A stretch of 39,447 nucleotides of DNA from an uncultured Hyphomicrobiales bacterium (GCA_903932535.1 CAIZGR010000589.1:1-39447); one strand, 5' to 3'. Shown: positions 8,051 through 15,589, counted from the stretch's first letter. Numbers and translations are program-made. The notes: generated from the sequence alone by a model not told the origin.

Positions 8051-8077
8051 AAAAGGCCGCCGAAAGGCGGCCTTTTT
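8051..8077. terminator. Bidirectional rho-independent terminator after attP
   Basis: Stem GGCCGCC (8055-8061) and GGCGGCC (8066-8072) with a GAAA loop, flanked by AAAA on the left and TTTTT on the right, so it can act on both strands. On the + strand it would end the transcript of the reconstituted tRNA-Pro. On the - strand it would end the integrase/GIY-YIG transcript. Confidence 0.85.
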
Positions 8078-8138
8078 GCTGGGGAACATGAGCGAAACAT
8101 TTTCGGCAGGGTAAGTGGCACTTGGCGAAAGCTGTTCG

Positions 8139-8609
8139 CTAATCGTCCCAGAGCTTTTCGAGCCGACGACGCACGGCCTCTTGGTTCCATTGACCATAGT
8201 CCAGCGCGCTTTTGGCTTCCTGGCCACGCTTGGGTTTGGCGAACCCGCCCTGGGCGCCACGCATGACGTTTAGCAGGGGCCCTGCGCCGCTGCGTACGCG
8301 ACCGTAGAATTGAATGATCGCGCTTTCGCAGGCGAACGCCTGGGCCTCGGTAATGTCCTGGGCGATTCGCTCGATGCGAATATTGTCTCGGCCCAGTTGT
8401 CCGATCTTCGCCTGTAAAGCTTCGTTGTGGGTCTTCTTTAGGTGAGAAAGGCTGCGTCGGCCTCGACCCTTGCCTACGTAAAACGGTGAGCCGTCGAGGG
8501 CGCTGAAATAAATGTAGCAATAGAATATGCGTTCGGTGGGAACGACGGGGCATGCACGCATCGCCCGCCGTACGATTTCCGCAACCGCGCGTTTGCGTTT
8601 TAGCTCCAC
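8139..8609 (-). CDS. GIY-YIG nuclease family protein
   Basis: A 156-aa protein read from a GTG at 8609 that overlaps the integrase stop; an ATG at 8561 is an alternative start. The GIY-YIG core is clear: YCYIYFSALDGSPFYVGKG near the N-terminus, then Arg in GRGRRSLSHLKK, a later Glu in ACESAIIQFYGR, and Asn in PLLNVMRG, which are the positions of the catalytic Tyr/Arg/Glu/Asn set. It belongs to the LEM-3-like branch that appears as stand-alone phage proteins. The C-terminal 40 residues are basic. Coupling to the integrase suggests co-expression during lysogeny or early infection. It could be a homing-type nuclease or a DNA-processing enzyme; substrate is unknown. Confidence 0.8.
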   Translation of the reverse strand: MELKRKRAVAEIVRRAMRACPVVPTERIFYCYIYFSALDGSPFYVGKGRGRRSLSHLKKTHNEALQAKIGQLGRDNIRIERIAQDITEAQAFACESAIIQFYGRVRSGAGPLLNVMRGAQGGFAKPKRGQEAKSALDYGQWNQEAVRRRLEKLWDD

Positions 8610-9724
8610 TTCACGCTCAAGGACTGCACGGCTCTGTCGGCCTGCTCTGGCGTCTTGGGCAGGTAGTGCTCGATGATCGACATGCCCTCCTCGATGCTGT
8701 GGCCGCTCATGCTGCAAACGAAGGGGACGGAGACGCCGTCGAGGACGTACTGGACGAACCCGCTGCGTCGGCCGTCCCGCAACTGCTTGCCGGCGAGGGT
8801 GAGCTGGCCGGCGGCGACCATGCCGTCGATCAGGCGCTTGAAGACGCGGCTCGCGGTTTTCTCGTGAAAGGGCGCCTTTGTGCTTTCGCTGACGATAAGA
8901 TGATGGGTGCTGGTGACGATCGGCGGCGCCGAGGCCAGCCGTTCGACGACGATCGGCGGCAGGGCCATGTCGACGTTGAAGCCGGTCTTGCGCTGGCGAA
9001 ACTTGAGACGGCCGCCGGCGACCTCCTTACGCGTCAGCATGAGCACGTCGGTGATGCGCTGGACGCAGGCGAAAGCGAACACCAGCGCGGTTCCAACGCT
9101 TGGAACCTTAGCGGCGTCGGCGGCCGTCACCACGGCCTGAACCTCGGCCCAGCTAAAACGGGCTTTGCGCTTGCCGCCCTGCGTCCAGGCCGTGTTCTTT
9201 TTGTTGCGATGGCGGCGCTGGCCAAGAAAAGGATTGACGCCCTGCGCGACCAATTCCTTGCGTTGCGCCCAGGCAAACAACAGCCGACCTTTGGCCAGCA
9301 CATTGCGGGCGGTCGCCGGGGCGGTGCGGCGCAGGGTCTCCAGCCAGTCGTCAACGCGGGAAATACTTAACGTGGCGGCGACCTCGTGGCCGAATTCGTC
9401 TTCAAGCCGGCGAAACTCGTAAGTGTAACTGCCGACTGTCGAGGGCGCGAGACGCCGCCAGTCCTCGCTGCGCTTGAAAGCGGAAATCAGTTCGCCGACG
9501 GATACCGGACCCGCGCGCGTACGCAGTTTGCGGCCGGTGTCGGGTTGAGCGGCGAGCAGAAACGCCTCGACCTGCTTGTTGAGACGGAGCGCTTCTGCGA
9601 TCGCCAGGCGGGGATCCCCGCCCAGCGCCCACGATCGGAATTTCGGCCGCAGGCGGCGCTCGGGCTTCCAGTAGAAATTATCGCCCGTCTGGAAGAGACG
9701 GGGCGGCAGTTCGGCCTTGCGCAT
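8600..9724 (-). CDS. int: Tyrosine integrase
   Basis: A 374-aa recombinase that integrates the phage at tRNA-Pro. The start is the ATG at 9724 (MRKAELPPRL); the frame stays open far upstream, but that part is arginine-rich shadow. The N-terminal region (about 1-65) is arm-binding-like, and residues about 72-165 form the SAM-like core-binding domain. The catalytic domain shows Arg223 (VQRITDVLMLT), Lys246 (RQRKTGF), Arg316 (KQLRDGRR), His342 (MSGHS) and Tyr354 (IEHYLP). The usual His before the second Arg (HxLR) is Gln here. It is the downstream gene of a leftward lysogeny operon, next to attP. Confidence 0.92.
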   Translation of the reverse strand: MRKAELPPRLFQTGDNFYWKPERRLRPKFRSWALGGDPRLAIAEALRLNKQVEAFLLAAQPDTGRKLRTRAGPVSVGELISAFKRSEDWRRLAPSTVGSYTYEFRRLEDEFGHEVAATLSISRVDDWLETLRRTAPATARNVLAKGRLLFAWAQRKELVAQGVNPFLGQRRHRNKKNTAWTQGGKRKARFSWAEVQAVVTAADAAKVPSVGTALVFAFACVQRITDVLMLTRKEVAGGRLKFRQRKTGFNVDMALPPIVVERLASAPPIVTSTHHLIVSESTKAPFHEKTASRVFKRLIDGMVAAGQLTLAGKQLRDGRRSGFVQYVLDGVSVPFVCSMSGHSIEEGMSIIEHYLPKTPEQADRAVQSLSVKWS

Positions 9725-9744
9725 GGCGGCTCTCCAGCGGCGGG

Positions 9745-9984
9745 TCAGTGTAGCTTTGCGCCGTCTTCGGGCGGGTCGGCAAGGGTGGCGATGACGGCGG
9801 CGACGACGCCGGCGCCGTTGTCGTCGATAGCGCGCACCATGCTGACGATGGCGCAAACGACGATTTGCGCGAATTCTTCTTTCGACAGATTGGCTGGCGC
9901 CGCGAAATGCGACGCGCGGATCATTGCGCTCGCCATCTTGCCGGCGGCGGCGATCTGGTTGGGCTTGAGATAGACGACGTCCAT
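9745..9984 (-). CDS. Small lysogeny-operon protein, unknown function
   Basis: A 79-aa protein with an ATG at 9984, preceded on its strand by an AGGGGGAG ribosome site. It begins MDVVYLKPNQIAAAGKMASAM, is helical, and has an acidic C-terminus (LADPPEDGAKLH). No known domain is recognised. It lies 20 bases upstream of the integrase, in the operon repressor-to-integrase, so a role in lysogeny or excision control is possible. Confidence 0.6.
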   Translation of the reverse strand: MDVVYLKPNQIAAAGKMASAMIRASHFAAPANLSKEEFAQIVVCAIVSMVRAIDDNGAGVVAAVIATLADPPEDGAKLH

Positions 9985-9996
9985 GCTCTCCCCCTG

Positions 9997-10233
9997 TCAA
10001 ACCGAAGCGACGCGCAGGGGCTCGGGCGGGACGGCTTTGGCGCGAAGCTCGCGCCGGGCTTTCCACCTGAGCACCGATTGCGGGTCCCATCTTTTCTCGC
10101 GGCGCGACCAGGGCAGCGGCATGGGGAACTCCTCGTGCTGCCATTCCTTCATGCGAAGGCGCAGCGTGACGACGCTGAGGCCGAACAGCTCGGCGAGCTG
10201 GTCGTAACCCCAATAGGCGCAGGGCGCGGTCAT
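9997..10233 (-). CDS. MerR/excisionase-like HTH protein
   Basis: A 78-aa protein starting at the ATG (10233) that overlaps the previous gene's stop. It has the pattern of small excisionase or MerR-type DNA-binding proteins: YDQLAELFGLSVVTLRLRMKEW (helix-turn-helix about 10-31), then a wing-like segment FPMPLPWSRREKRWDPQSVLRWK. In such proteins the F.P....R...W....V..W pattern is typical of phage AlpA/Xis regulators that bend DNA at att sites. Position two genes upstream of the integrase supports an excision directionality factor. It has not been shown which activity it has. Confidence 0.7.
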   Translation of the reverse strand: MTAPCAYWGYDQLAELFGLSVVTLRLRMKEWQHEEFPMPLPWSRREKRWDPQSVLRWKARRELRAKAVPPEPLRVASV

Positions 10234-10448
10234 GGCGCGGGTTCGTTTGGTTGGGGCGACATTTCGGCGGCCTGCGTCCAACCGGCGAAGACTGCGATTT
10301 CGTGGCGCGCGCGGGTCATGATGATGATCGCGTTGCGCAGTTGATCCTCCGCAAATTCCATTTCGGCGAAGGTGCGATCCATCGCGGCGCGCAGGCTTTT
10401 CAGCTCGGCGGGCTCGATGACGGCGGGCTTGCGGAGGGCGGCGCTCAT
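10230..10448 (-). CDS. Small helical protein, unknown function
   Basis: A 72-aa protein from the ATG at 10448 overlapping the stop of the gene before it (ATGA), and itself overlapping the next start. One long charged helix region (ELKSLRAAMDRTFAEMEFAEDQLRNAIIIM) predicts a coiled coil, and a proline-rich tail follows (SPQPNEPAP). No family is recognised. Strict coupling to both neighbours indicates one polycistronic message. Confidence 0.6.
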   Translation of the reverse strand: MSAALRKPAVIEPAELKSLRAAMDRTFAEMEFAEDQLRNAIIIMTRARHEIAVFAGWTQAAEMSPQPNEPAP

Positions 10449-10756
10449 GCGGCCTCCGAATTGTTTGATTGATCGGTTGATTGATCGGCGCGGAAGCCGG
10501 CGAGCACGGCGAGGCCTTCGCGAGTGAGATAGGCGCGGCGGCCGGTGGGCGTGAAATCGACCAAAGCGCGGGCGGCGAGGCCTTCGATGGTGCCGAACTT
10601 GTAGAACGGGCCGCGCATGTCGCGGCCGTAACCGACGCGGAAGCGCTGCAGCGCGCCGCCCTTCATCGCCTCCATGGCGGCGGCCATGGTCGGCGTCACC
10701 GGCGTCCCCTGCATATGCGTGGGGTGCGCCGGACCCTTTCTCGATCGTGACGGCAT
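10445..10756 (-). CDS. Winged-helix-like small protein, unknown function
   Basis: A 103-aa protein. The start chosen is the ATG at 10756, because GGAGGGA precedes it by 6 bases on this strand; an upstream ATG at 10822 lacks one. The N-terminus is basic and flexible (MPSRSRKGPAHPTH). The rest (MKGGALQRF...GTIEGLAARALVDFTPTGRRAYLTREGLAVLAGF) reads like a small winged helix, with a beta hairpin around TPTGRRAYLT. It is the first gene of the leftward operon after the repressor and may be a regulator. Confidence 0.6.
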   Translation of the reverse strand: MPSRSRKGPAHPTHMQGTPVTPTMAAAMEAMKGGALQRFRVGYGRDMRGPFYKFGTIEGLAARALVDFTPTGRRAYLTREGLAVLAGFRADQSTDQSNNSEAA

Positions 10757-10792
10757 GTTCTGTCCCTCCGATGCTGATTTGCACCGTGGGAC

Positions 10793-10822
10793 TAAAACAC
10801 TCTCATTTTTGGGAAAGGTCAA
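10793..10822 (-). promoter_or_regulatory. Possible leftward promoter for the lysogeny operon
   Basis: On the - strand TTGACC (10817-10822) is followed after 17 bases by TGTTTT (10794-10799). The -35 box is good and the -10 box is weak. It sits between the repressor stop and the start at 10756, where a separate promoter for integrase-side genes would be expected. Confidence 0.35.
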
Positions 10823-10825
10823 GTC

Positions 10826-11407
10826 CTATGCGTTGCGATCGCGAACGAGACGCACGATCGCGCCCATGACCTTGACGCGGGCGTTGTCGATGACGTCGGC
10901 CTTGTCGGCGAAAAACGGATCGACGCTGCGCGTCACCAGCGCGGGAAACGCGTAAAGGCGCAACACCGTTTCGGCGGCGCCGAGTTCCATGTCGTAAATC
11001 TGAGCGATGACGGCGTCGCCGGCGCGGGGCGTCACCGACCGGTCGAGCAGCACCTGGTCGCCGGGCAGAAAACCGGCCAGCTCCAGCGCGCGATCGCGCA
11101 CGCGCCACCAGGAATTGTTCGGATTTATCGGCAGGTCCTGCTCGGGCGGCTCGAGCCGCGCCACGCCGCTCTCGCTCAATCCACCGGTCGGGCGCGACAA
11201 CGGGCGGTGGCCGGGGATCGGCACGCCGAACGCTTCGCTGAGGCTTAGCAGGGTCGCATGGCTGGGCGTGTCGGTGCGCTTGGCGTCCATCCAGCGATAA
11301 AGTGTGGATGACGAGACCTTCGCGCGCGCGGCGATCAGGTCGAAACTGAGTCCGGTTTTGCGGTTGAGGTCGCGAAGCCAGTCGGCGATTTCCGCGCGAA
11401 ACGCCAT
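10826..11407 (-). CDS. CI-like repressor, HTH plus degenerate S24 domain
   Basis: A 193-aa protein with start ATG at 11407 (GGAAAG 8 bases upstream); an ATG at 11434 is an alternative. Residues about 5-45 form an XRE-type helix-turn-helix (TGLSFDLIAARAKVSSSTLYRWM). The C-terminal half follows the LexA/CI S24 fold (FLPGDQVLLDRSVTPRAGDAVIAQIYD...AAETVLRLY...VKVMGAIVRLVRD). However, the usual G-S-M segment carrying the catalytic Ser is replaced by ALELAGFLPGD, and the usual Lys (vKrl) reads TVLRLY. The self-cleavage dyad therefore appears to be missing. It is divergent from the gene at 11561 across an operator region, as expected for the lysogeny repressor. Confidence 0.8.
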   Translation of the reverse strand: MAFRAEIADWLRDLNRKTGLSFDLIAARAKVSSSTLYRWMDAKRTDTPSHATLLSLSEAFGVPIPGHRPLSRPTGGLSESGVARLEPPEQDLPINPNNSWWRVRDRALELAGFLPGDQVLLDRSVTPRAGDAVIAQIYDMELGAAETVLRLYAFPALVTRSVDPFFADKADVIDNARVKVMGAIVRLVRDRNA

Positions 11408-11430
11408 ATTGCTTTCCAATTTTGTGCGCC

Positions 11431-11545
11431 GCATCCCAACATCCCCCACCATGGCGGGGAAAAAGTGCGCCGAATTTGATGCGTGGATTACCTGCATGCG
11501 CGCTCTTGACACTTGGGGGTGCGCGAAGGCATCCCCCATAAGTGA
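11431..11545. promoter_or_regulatory. Operator/promoter region of the genetic switch
   Basis: The motif CATCCCCCA occurs at 11440-11448 and again at 11530-11538. An inverted partner CACTTGGGGGTGC (11510-11522) faces GCATCCCCCATAAGTG (11529-11544), forming an imperfect palindrome. A strong -35 box TTGACA (11506-11511) overlaps the left arm; no convincing -10 box is seen at 16-18 bases. The arrangement fits a rightward early promoter occluded by bound repressor. Confidence 0.6.
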
Positions 11546-11560
11546 GGGCAAATCACTCGC

Positions 11561-12130
11561 ATGGATGCAAATCAGATGCAAGACATGGGGCTGCTGGTCG
11601 ATCTGCGCGCCGCGCTGGCGGAAGCGCAGAGTTTTCGAATGTCGAAAAACTTCCTGTTTCGCGCGCGTTTCCTGCCTGTGAGCCAGGCGACGATCTATCG
11701 CTGGCTCAACGGCAGCGTCGATCCTGGCCTGTCGCGGCTGACCGAAACGATCAAGGCTCTCAAAGAGTTTATCGCGCTGGAGCGGGCGCGCGTGGCGCGC
11801 GGCGGCAAGACGCTGGGCGGGGCGCTGCATCTCGACGAGGAATTTTTCGCCGCGCAGCGCGCCGGCGTCACGGTGCGGCTGAAACAGCAGGAATTCAAGG
11901 TGCTGGCGGCGCTGCGCTCGACGCCGCGCCCGGCCTATTTCGACTGGATCAGCCAGGCGTCGGGCGTCTCGGCGGCGAGTTTGCCGCGCGCGATCTCGGA
12001 ATTGCGGCGCAAGCTCGACGATCTCGATTTCGAGATTGTCACGATCTGGGGGCGCGGCGGCGAACCCAGCGCCTATGCGCTGTCGGATCGCGCGGCGACG
12101 ACGAGGGCGGCGGTCACGGAGGCGGCGTGA
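11561..12130 (+). CDS. Two-domain DNA-binding regulator in Cro position
   Basis: A 189-aa protein, first gene of the rightward early operon. The N-terminal half has a helix-turn-helix-like stretch (VSQATIYRWLNGSVDPGLSRLTETIKALKEF, about 40-70) similar in style to the repressor's recognition helix STLYRWM. The C-terminal half (about 104-180) resembles an OmpR/PhoB-type winged helix: VTVRLKQQEFKVLAALRST, then SLPRAISELRRKLDDLDF and a wing ending in GRGGEPSAYAL. Two DNA-binding modules in one protein and its position opposite CI suggest an anti-repressor or Cro-like switch protein, or an origin-binding factor for the primase and helicase genes behind it. Start at 11561; an in-frame ATG at 11576 is possible. 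Confidence 0.65.
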   Translation: MDANQMQDMGLLVDLRAALAEAQSFRMSKNFLFRARFLPVSQATIYRWLNGSVDPGLSRLTETIKALKEFIALERARVARGGKTLGGALHLDEEFFAAQRAGVTVRLKQQEFKVLAALRSTPRPAYFDWISQASGVSAASLPRAISELRRKLDDLDFEIVTIWGRGGEPSAYALSDRAATTRAAVTEAA

Positions 12131-12150
12131 TGGGCGCGCCGCGCAGCTGC

Positions 12151-12188
12151 CGCCTATCTGCGGAATTTTCTTCGCCTATCGGCGGAAT
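12151..12188. repeat. Tandem 16-bp repeat before the primase gene
   Basis: CGCCTATCTGCGGAAT (12151-12166) and CGCCTATCGGCGGAAT (12173-12188) differ at one base and start 22 bases apart, about two helical turns. The second contains a perfect inverted repeat CGCC-TATC-GGCG. It lies between the regulator stop (12130) and the primase ATG (12204) and looks like a tandem operator or initiator site. Confidence 0.6.
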
Positions 12189-12203
12189 GGGCGACGCCGC
12201 GCC

Positions 12204-13286
12204 ATGAGGCACGATCTCGACCGGATCAATGACGGGCTGGCGTCGCGGATCGACGAGGTGGTTTCGCGCCTGTTTTGCAATGCGGTGCGCGACGGCGGCG
12301 TGTGGGCGCTGGGCGATCTGGCCGACCGGCCGGGGCGGAGCCTCAAAATCTGGCGGACGGGGACGAAACAGGGGGAATGGTGGGATTTCGCCGCCGGCAA
12401 GGGCGGGCGGCCGCTGTCGCTGTGGATCGAGGCGCACAACGGCGGGGCCGGCGACGCCGGCGAGGGCATTCGCAGCGCGGCGCGGTTTCTGGGGCTCGAC
12501 GGCGAGGAGACGGCCGAGGAGAAGGCGCGGCGCCAGGCGCACGCCAAACGCGAGGCGGAGAAGCGCGCGGCCGAGGACGTCGCCGACAAGAAGCGCAAGC
12601 GCGGATCGGCGCAGGCGCTCTACCTGAAAGCGCAGCCGATCGCCGGCACGCTCGCCGACGACTATCTGCGCGGGCGCGGGATCGACCTGCGTTCGCTCGG
12701 CCGCCAGCCCGGCGCCTTGCGGTTCCATCCCGAATGCAAGTGCCCCGACACCGGCTATGCGCGCCCGGCGATGCTGGCGGCGGCGAGCGACGGCGAGGGG
12801 TTTCTGACGGTTCACCGGACGTTCCTCTACCGGCGCCCGAACGGGGCGGTGGTGAAGGCCGACAGCGACCTGGTTCCGGCGGATTTCCGCATGGTCGACG
12901 CCAAAAAACTGTTCGGGCCGATGAACGGCGGGATCGTCTCGATCTGGCGCGGCGACAGCGACAAGGCCTTGCGCGAGATGCCGGCGGGCGAATGGATCGT
13001 GCTGACGGAGGGGATCGAAGACGCGCTGAGCGTGACGATCGCCGCGCCCGAAATGCGTGTGGGTTGCGTCGTGGCGTTGCCGTTTCTGGGCAAGGCGTTC
13101 CTGCCCAAACAGGTCGGCGGGGTGCTGTGGCACCGGCACCGGGGCGATGGACCCGAGGCGGTCGCGGCGCTCACCAAGCAATATCGGGCGCTGGAGGCGC
13201 GCGGCGTGCCGGTCAAGGAAATCTGGGCGCCGGACGGGGAAAAGGATTTCAACGCATGGATCATGAAGCAGGCGGCGGCCGGGTGA
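12204..13286 (+). CDS. Toprim primase-like protein (DUF7146 plus Toprim)
   Basis: A 360-aa protein, start ATG 12204. Residues about 45-95 (IWRTGTKQGEWWDFAAGKGGRPLSLW) match the N-terminal region of phage primase/helicase proteins. A charged helical linker follows (102-135, EETAEEKARRQAHAKREAEKR). Residues about 140-240 form the DUF7146-type middle region (DDYLRGRGIDL, FHPECKC). The Toprim motif I is clear (WIVLTEGIEDALS, Glu269). The place of the second Toprim motif (usually DxD) reads GVLWHRHRGDGPEA, so the metal-binding acids are altered. It pairs with the P-loop protein at 13516 as a two-gene replication module. No DNA polymerase gene is present, so host replication proteins must be recruited. 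Confidence 0.75.
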   Translation: MRHDLDRINDGLASRIDEVVSRLFCNAVRDGGVWALGDLADRPGRSLKIWRTGTKQGEWWDFAAGKGGRPLSLWIEAHNGGAGDAGEGIRSAARFLGLDGEETAEEKARRQAHAKREAEKRAAEDVADKKRKRGSAQALYLKAQPIAGTLADDYLRGRGIDLRSLGRQPGALRFHPECKCPDTGYARPAMLAAASDGEGFLTVHRTFLYRRPNGAVVKADSDLVPADFRMVDAKKLFGPMNGGIVSIWRGDSDKALREMPAGEWIVLTEGIEDALSVTIAAPEMRVGCVVALPFLGKAFLPKQVGGVLWHRHRGDGPEAVAALTKQYRALEARGVPVKEIWAPDGEKDFNAWIMKQAAAG

Positions 13287-13519
13287 CCTGGCTGCGTTTC
13301 TACCTGACGTCGAGCCGGGGTGCGATCGAGGTGCGATTGACCGTCAAGGGCGCGCATTTGGCGAGCTGGCCGGACAACGCCTCGGCGGCCGATGTGGTGC
13401 GGGTTTTCTATCCCGAATTGCCGCTGCTGCATCCCGGCGAAACCTGGCGGTTCATGACGCCGGAAGAGGTGGCGGCGCATGAAGCGCGGCGCGTGGCCGA
13501 CGAGGCGGCGGCTGCGTGA
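13283..13519 (+). CDS. Small protein between primase and helicase genes
   Basis: A 78-aa protein from a GTG at 13283 overlapping the primase stop (GTGA); an ATG at 13256 in the same frame would add nine residues. The sequence (VTWLRFYLTSSRGAIEVRLTVKGAHLASWP...VRVFYPELPLLHPGETWRFMTPEEVAAHEAR) predicts a small alpha/beta fold with a helical tail. No family is recognised. It sits inside the replication operon, with its own stop overlapping the next GTG start. Confidence 0.6.
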   Translation: MTWLRFYLTSSRGAIEVRLTVKGAHLASWPDNASAADVVRVFYPELPLLHPGETWRFMTPEEVAAHEARRVADEAAAA

Positions 13520-15585
13520 GCAATCTGCAACCGATCCGCGATGCGCTCGCCGACGCCAAGCCGCCAGCGGAGGCGGAGCCCAAGCCGCCGACGCCGGAAG
13601 AGACGGCGGAGGCGCGCCGCGCCGCCGACGAAAGCTCGATCAAGGCCGCCGTCAAGCGCGGCGGGCGCGACACGGCCTATCGGCTGGCGCGGACTTTGGG
13701 CTGGACAGCGCAGGAATTCGAGGCGCTGCTGGCGCCGCGCGGGCGGCCGAAATCGGCCAAGCCGAAAGAGGACGAGGCGCCGCCGCCGGCCGACGACGCG
13801 CCATCGTCGGCGCCTGGCGGGGGCGATGGGTCGCGCTTCACCAAGGCGGCGGAGCCGATCAAGCCGCTGCCGGACGGGTTTCCGCTGAAACCGCTGGGCA
13901 AACAGGGCTCGCTGTTCCATTACCTGGACCCGCTGGGGCAGGTGCGCTCGGTGGTCGCCAGCGACCATTCGGCGATGGGGCTGCGCGACCTGCTGGGGCC
14001 GCATATTGGCGCGGCCTGGGAGCATTTTCCGAAATTCTCGGCCGCCAGCGGCAATCAGGACGGATGGAAGGCTGACCGGCTCGCCGAAAGCCTGATGCAA
14101 TCCTGTGCGCGGCGCGGCATTTTCGACGCGATTTCGCGCGTGCGCGGGCGCGGCGCCTGGCTCGACGAAATGGGCGGGCTGGTGCTGCACGCGGGCGACG
14201 GCGTGCTCTATGGCGGCGAATGGAAGCCGACGGGTGAATTGGGCAAGTTCATCTATTCGGCGCAGGAAGCCGGGCCCCGACCCGCCGACGCCATGCCCGA
14301 GAGCGCCGACTGGCTGCACGAGATTTTGGGCATTCTCGACACCTGGTCCTGGCGATCGGACGCCGACAGCGGCGCGATGCGCTATGGCGGCCACAGTTTC
14401 CAGTCGATCCTTGTCGCCGGGTTCGTCGCCGGGGCGATCTTCGGCGGGGCGCTGCCGTGGCGGCCGATGATGTGGGTGACCGGCTCGGCGGGCTCCGGCA
14501 AATCGGAATTGCTGCGCGTGGTCGGCCTGTTGTGCGGCGACGCGCTGGAGTTCCAGAACGCCACGGAAGCCTCGGTGCGCGGGGTGATCGGGCAATCGAC
14601 GCGGCCGGTGATCCTCGACGAAGTCGAGAACAAGGCGGACGGCGGCGGGCGCAACTCGCGCCTGGTCGAACTGACGCTGGTGATGGCGTCGGGCGGCAAG
14701 GCGGCGCGCTCCTCGTCCGACCATACGGTGACGACGTTCGAACTTCGCTCCTCAGCGCTGTTCGGTTCGATCGTCATCCCGGCGATGCAGGGCGCGGTGG
14801 TGTCGCGGTTCGTGGTGCTCGATCTCGATCCGCTGCCCAAAGGCGCCAAGCTCGATCCCGACATCGGCGCGTTTTATCGCAAGCTGACGGAGCTGGGTCG
14901 CCAGGTGCGCGCGGCGGTGATCGCCGGCTGGCCGCGCCTGTCGGAAACGCGGGCGCTTTGGGCGAAGACGCTGGCCGATCTCGGCCATAACCAGCGGTCG
15001 CAGGACGTCTACGGCAACCTGCTGGCGTTGTTCGACCTGCTGATGTGGCGCGAGGCGGCGGACAGCGACACGCGCGAGGAACTGGCGCGCATGGTGTCGC
15101 TGGAAGCCATCGAACAGAAGACCAGCGGCACGTCGGACACGATGGCGATGCTGCAATTCGTCGGGACGACGCTGATCGACGCGTTTCGCGGCGGCACGAA
15201 ATACACGGTTTGGACGCTCATCAAGGTCGCGGTCGACTGGAAGGGCGCGGCGCCGGTGGCGGGCGAGCCGACGATGATCCGCGAGCTGCTGCGCGAGCGC
15301 GGCGTCTATGTCGAGCGCGATCACCGGACGTTCGACGATTTCGTGCGCAACGGCGTCGAGCCGCCGGTCAATTGGGCGCAGCAGGGGTGGCGGGTGACGC
15401 TGCCGAACCAGTCGGAAGGGCTGCGGGCGATCTTCGCCGCCTCGCGCTGGCGCACCGATCCCGGCGCGACGGGCGGCTGGTCGCAAGAAATGCAGCGCCT
15501 GGCGGGCGTGCTGCCGGAGAATTCACGAAAGCTCGGCGGGCGCGGATGGTCCGTGCCGGTCGAGGTGTTTCTCAGGGAGGAATAG
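13516..15585 (+). CDS. P-loop ATPase, replicative helicase-like
   Basis: A 689-aa protein beginning at a GTG that overlaps the previous stop. Residues 1-115 are a Pro/Ala/Glu-rich flexible region containing a small helical segment (RRAADESSIKAAVKRGGRDTAYRLARTLGW). The ATPase core has Walker A GSAGSGKS (Lys329) after MMWVT, a Walker B-type strand PVILDEVE about 45 residues later, and a sensor-like region (SSSDHTVTTFELRSSALFGSIVIP). The long C-terminal region (about 480-689) may bind DNA or the primase. This architecture is found in phage and plasmid DUF927-type or D5-like helicases paired with Toprim primases. Function as the replication helicase is inferred from context. Confidence 0.75.
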   Translation: MSNLQPIRDALADAKPPAEAEPKPPTPEETAEARRAADESSIKAAVKRGGRDTAYRLARTLGWTAQEFEALLAPRGRPKSAKPKEDEAPPPADDAPSSAPGGGDGSRFTKAAEPIKPLPDGFPLKPLGKQGSLFHYLDPLGQVRSVVASDHSAMGLRDLLGPHIGAAWEHFPKFSAASGNQDGWKADRLAESLMQSCARRGIFDAISRVRGRGAWLDEMGGLVLHAGDGVLYGGEWKPTGELGKFIYSAQEAGPRPADAMPESADWLHEILGILDTWSWRSDADSGAMRYGGHSFQSILVAGFVAGAIFGGALPWRPMMWVTGSAGSGKSELLRVVGLLCGDALEFQNATEASVRGVIGQSTRPVILDEVENKADGGGRNSRLVELTLVMASGGKAARSSSDHTVTTFELRSSALFGSIVIPAMQGAVVSRFVVLDLDPLPKGAKLDPDIGAFYRKLTELGRQVRAAVIAGWPRLSETRALWAKTLADLGHNQRSQDVYGNLLALFDLLMWREAADSDTREELARMVSLEAIEQKTSGTSDTMAMLQFVGTTLIDAFRGGTKYTVWTLIKVAVDWKGAAPVAGEPTMIRELLRERGVYVERDHRTFDDFVRNGVEPPVNWAQQGWRVTLPNQSEGLRAIFAASRWRTDPGATGGWSQEMQRLAGVLPENSRKLGGRGWSVPVEVFLREE

Positions 15586-15589
15586 GGCG

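Noticed and set aside
12130..12207. 25-codon frame between regulator and primase genes, coupled at both ends
   Set aside because: It consists mainly of the tandem 16-bp operator-like repeats and has no protein-like character.
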